Shown here piece by piece: positions 41,000-41,675 of a stretch of DNA of 41,675 bases (positions are counted from its first letter, which is position 1; every line of letters begins with the position of its first letter). The notes under the pieces were generated by a model, which saw only the letters and a program-made list of their open reading frames with translations, had not been told where the DNA came from and did not search any database. The position numbers were made by a program, and so were the translations under genes. The DNA comes from [Zimmermannella] bifida NBRC 103089 (GTDB lineage: Bacteria > Actinomycetota > Actinomycetes > Actinomycetales > Microbacteriaceae): contig NZ_BCSP01000011.1 in assembly GCF_001570925.1 (NCBI RefSeq), positions 1-41,675 of the forward strand, written 5' to 3'.

Positions 41000-41675
41000 C
41001 TAGCGCTGGCAGTGCGGGCACCACGCCGACTCGCGCAACCCACCGGGGCCGGCACCATCGACGAGATCGTCATCGGACCGCATCCGCACCCCAACCGCAC
41101 CGGCGCCAGACGTGCCGCCACCTGCCCGGCGCACACCCGAGGCATGTTTGCCCTGCAACACGGTCGTGCCACAGCGACGACAGGGCTTACCGCCGCGCGC
41201 GAAGACGTAGGTGGTTTGCCCGGGCAAGCGGTTGCCGGTGAAGGTGCGTTCGACGCGGTCGCGATTGGCAAGCATTAGCTCGCGGCCAAGCTCGAGCCAT
41301 TCGCCGATGTCACCGGCGTCGGCGACCGTGGTGTTCGGCAGCAGGCCGCGCAGAAAACACATTTCGGTGACGTACTCATTACCAAGGCCAGCAACATTGG
41401 CCTGGTCGAGCAGTGCTGCGGTAATCGGGCGTTCGGGTTCGGCAAGGATGCGGCGGCGCGCTTCGTCGAGGTTGGGTGCCGCATCGAGCAGGTCGGGTCC
41501 GAGCCAGCCGAGCATTTCGGGCTCTTGCGCCGTGGGCCAGGCACGCAACCGCGCGAGGTCGACGCCGAGCGCGACCACGGCATCGGTATCGAGGCGGGCA
41601 CGGATGCGGTGACGGTCGGGCCAGGGGCGTCGACCGCGGGTGCCGGTACGGCTCGCGCCGCCCGCCGAGCGGGGC
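41000..41675 (-). CDS. Nei/Fpg-family DNA glycosylase, partial at the right edge
   Basis: The reading frame is open through the last base of the window, so only the C-terminal part (about 224 residues) of a base-excision repair glycosylase/AP lyase is seen. The helix-two-turn-helix motif LLDQANVAGLGNEY is present. A C-terminal zinc finger has CRRCG and, after a longer than usual insertion of about 40 Gly/Arg-rich residues, WCPHC. The catalytic N-terminal Pro-Glu lies outside the window, so Fpg and Nei cannot be told apart fully; spacing and the DRHRIRARL stretch favour a Nei-like (endonuclease VIII) actinobacterial protein. A 63-bp gap separates it from the MobA-like gene downstream. Confidence 0.85.
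   Translation of the reverse strand, partial: PRSAGGASRTGTRGRRPWPDRHRIRARLDTDAVVALGVDLARLRAWPTAQEPEMLGWLGPDLLDAAPNLDEARRRILAEPERPITAALLDQANVAGLGNEYVTEMCFLRGLLPNTTVADAGDIGEWLELGRELMLANRDRVERTFTGNRLPGQTTYVFARGGKPCRRCGTTVLQGKHASGVRRAGGGTSGAGAVGVRMRSDDDLVDGAGPGGLRESAWCPHCQR

Noticed and set aside
1-41675. CRISPR array, tRNA, rRNA, transposase or phage genes
   Set aside because: No spaced repeats of CRISPR type, no cloverleaf-like sequence and no transposase or integrase motifs were seen.

Overview
This is a G+C-rich stretch of an actinomycete chromosome. A WhiB regulator, DUF3499, DUF5719, a DUF1025-type metallopeptidase, ManB and ManA lie close together, a grouping typical of Actinomycetota. 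Class-E-like sorting, leaderless promoters and CWB2 repeats fit this too. A member of Microbacteriaceae is my best guess, but that is inference. I see no tRNA, rRNA, insertion sequence, phage gene or CRISPR array.

Region 1 (1-8570, minus strand): three tandem paralogous membrane O-acyltransferases, each an AT3 domain fused to a C-terminal SGNH domain, preceded by a DUF2142 multi-pass membrane protein. Region 2 (8689-17126): a cell-surface polysaccharide locus with two GT2 glycosyltransferases, a DUF2304 protein, GalE, a putative MOP-type flippase, UDP-glucose dehydrogenase, a convergent rhamnosyltransferase-like GT2, and RmlC plus RmlA. RmlB and RmlD are not in the window. Region 3 (17292-26719): a secreted protein with three CWB2 repeats and a CAP-like domain, a double-headed glycosyltransferase, a Wzt/Wzm ABC exporter, and, divergently, a small coiled-coil protein, an RgpF-like protein and an RgpF-WbsX fusion. 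Together these resemble a Gram-positive rhamnan or teichoic-acid-like export pathway.

Region 4 (26883-30544): a lipoprotein coupled to a secreted lysozyme-like protein with a MAETG sorting-type tail, then a convergent O-antigen-ligase-like protein. Region 5 (30636-40216): the conserved block manA, whiB, a 997-residue membrane GT2, a DUF5719 protein, the metallopeptidase, DUF3499 and manB. Region 6 (40349-41675): a MobA-like nucleotidyltransferase and the 3' part of a Nei/Fpg DNA glycosylase that runs off the right edge.

Working model (inference): GalE, Ugd, RmlA/RmlC and ManA/ManB supply sugar precursors. The GT2 and RgpF-like proteins assemble one or more wall polymers. Wzm/Wzt, and perhaps the flippase, export them, the ligase-like protein attaches them, and the acyltransferases decorate them. 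The CWB2-CAP protein may bind the finished polymer without a covalent link.

The signals I found most unusual are a strongly over-represented word GGATGC/GCATCC on both strands, a series of seven genes with a -10 box placed 6-7 nt before ATG (leaderless architecture), short intergenic tandem repeats of period 9 and 17, and the CWB2-CAP/rhamnan neighbourhood.
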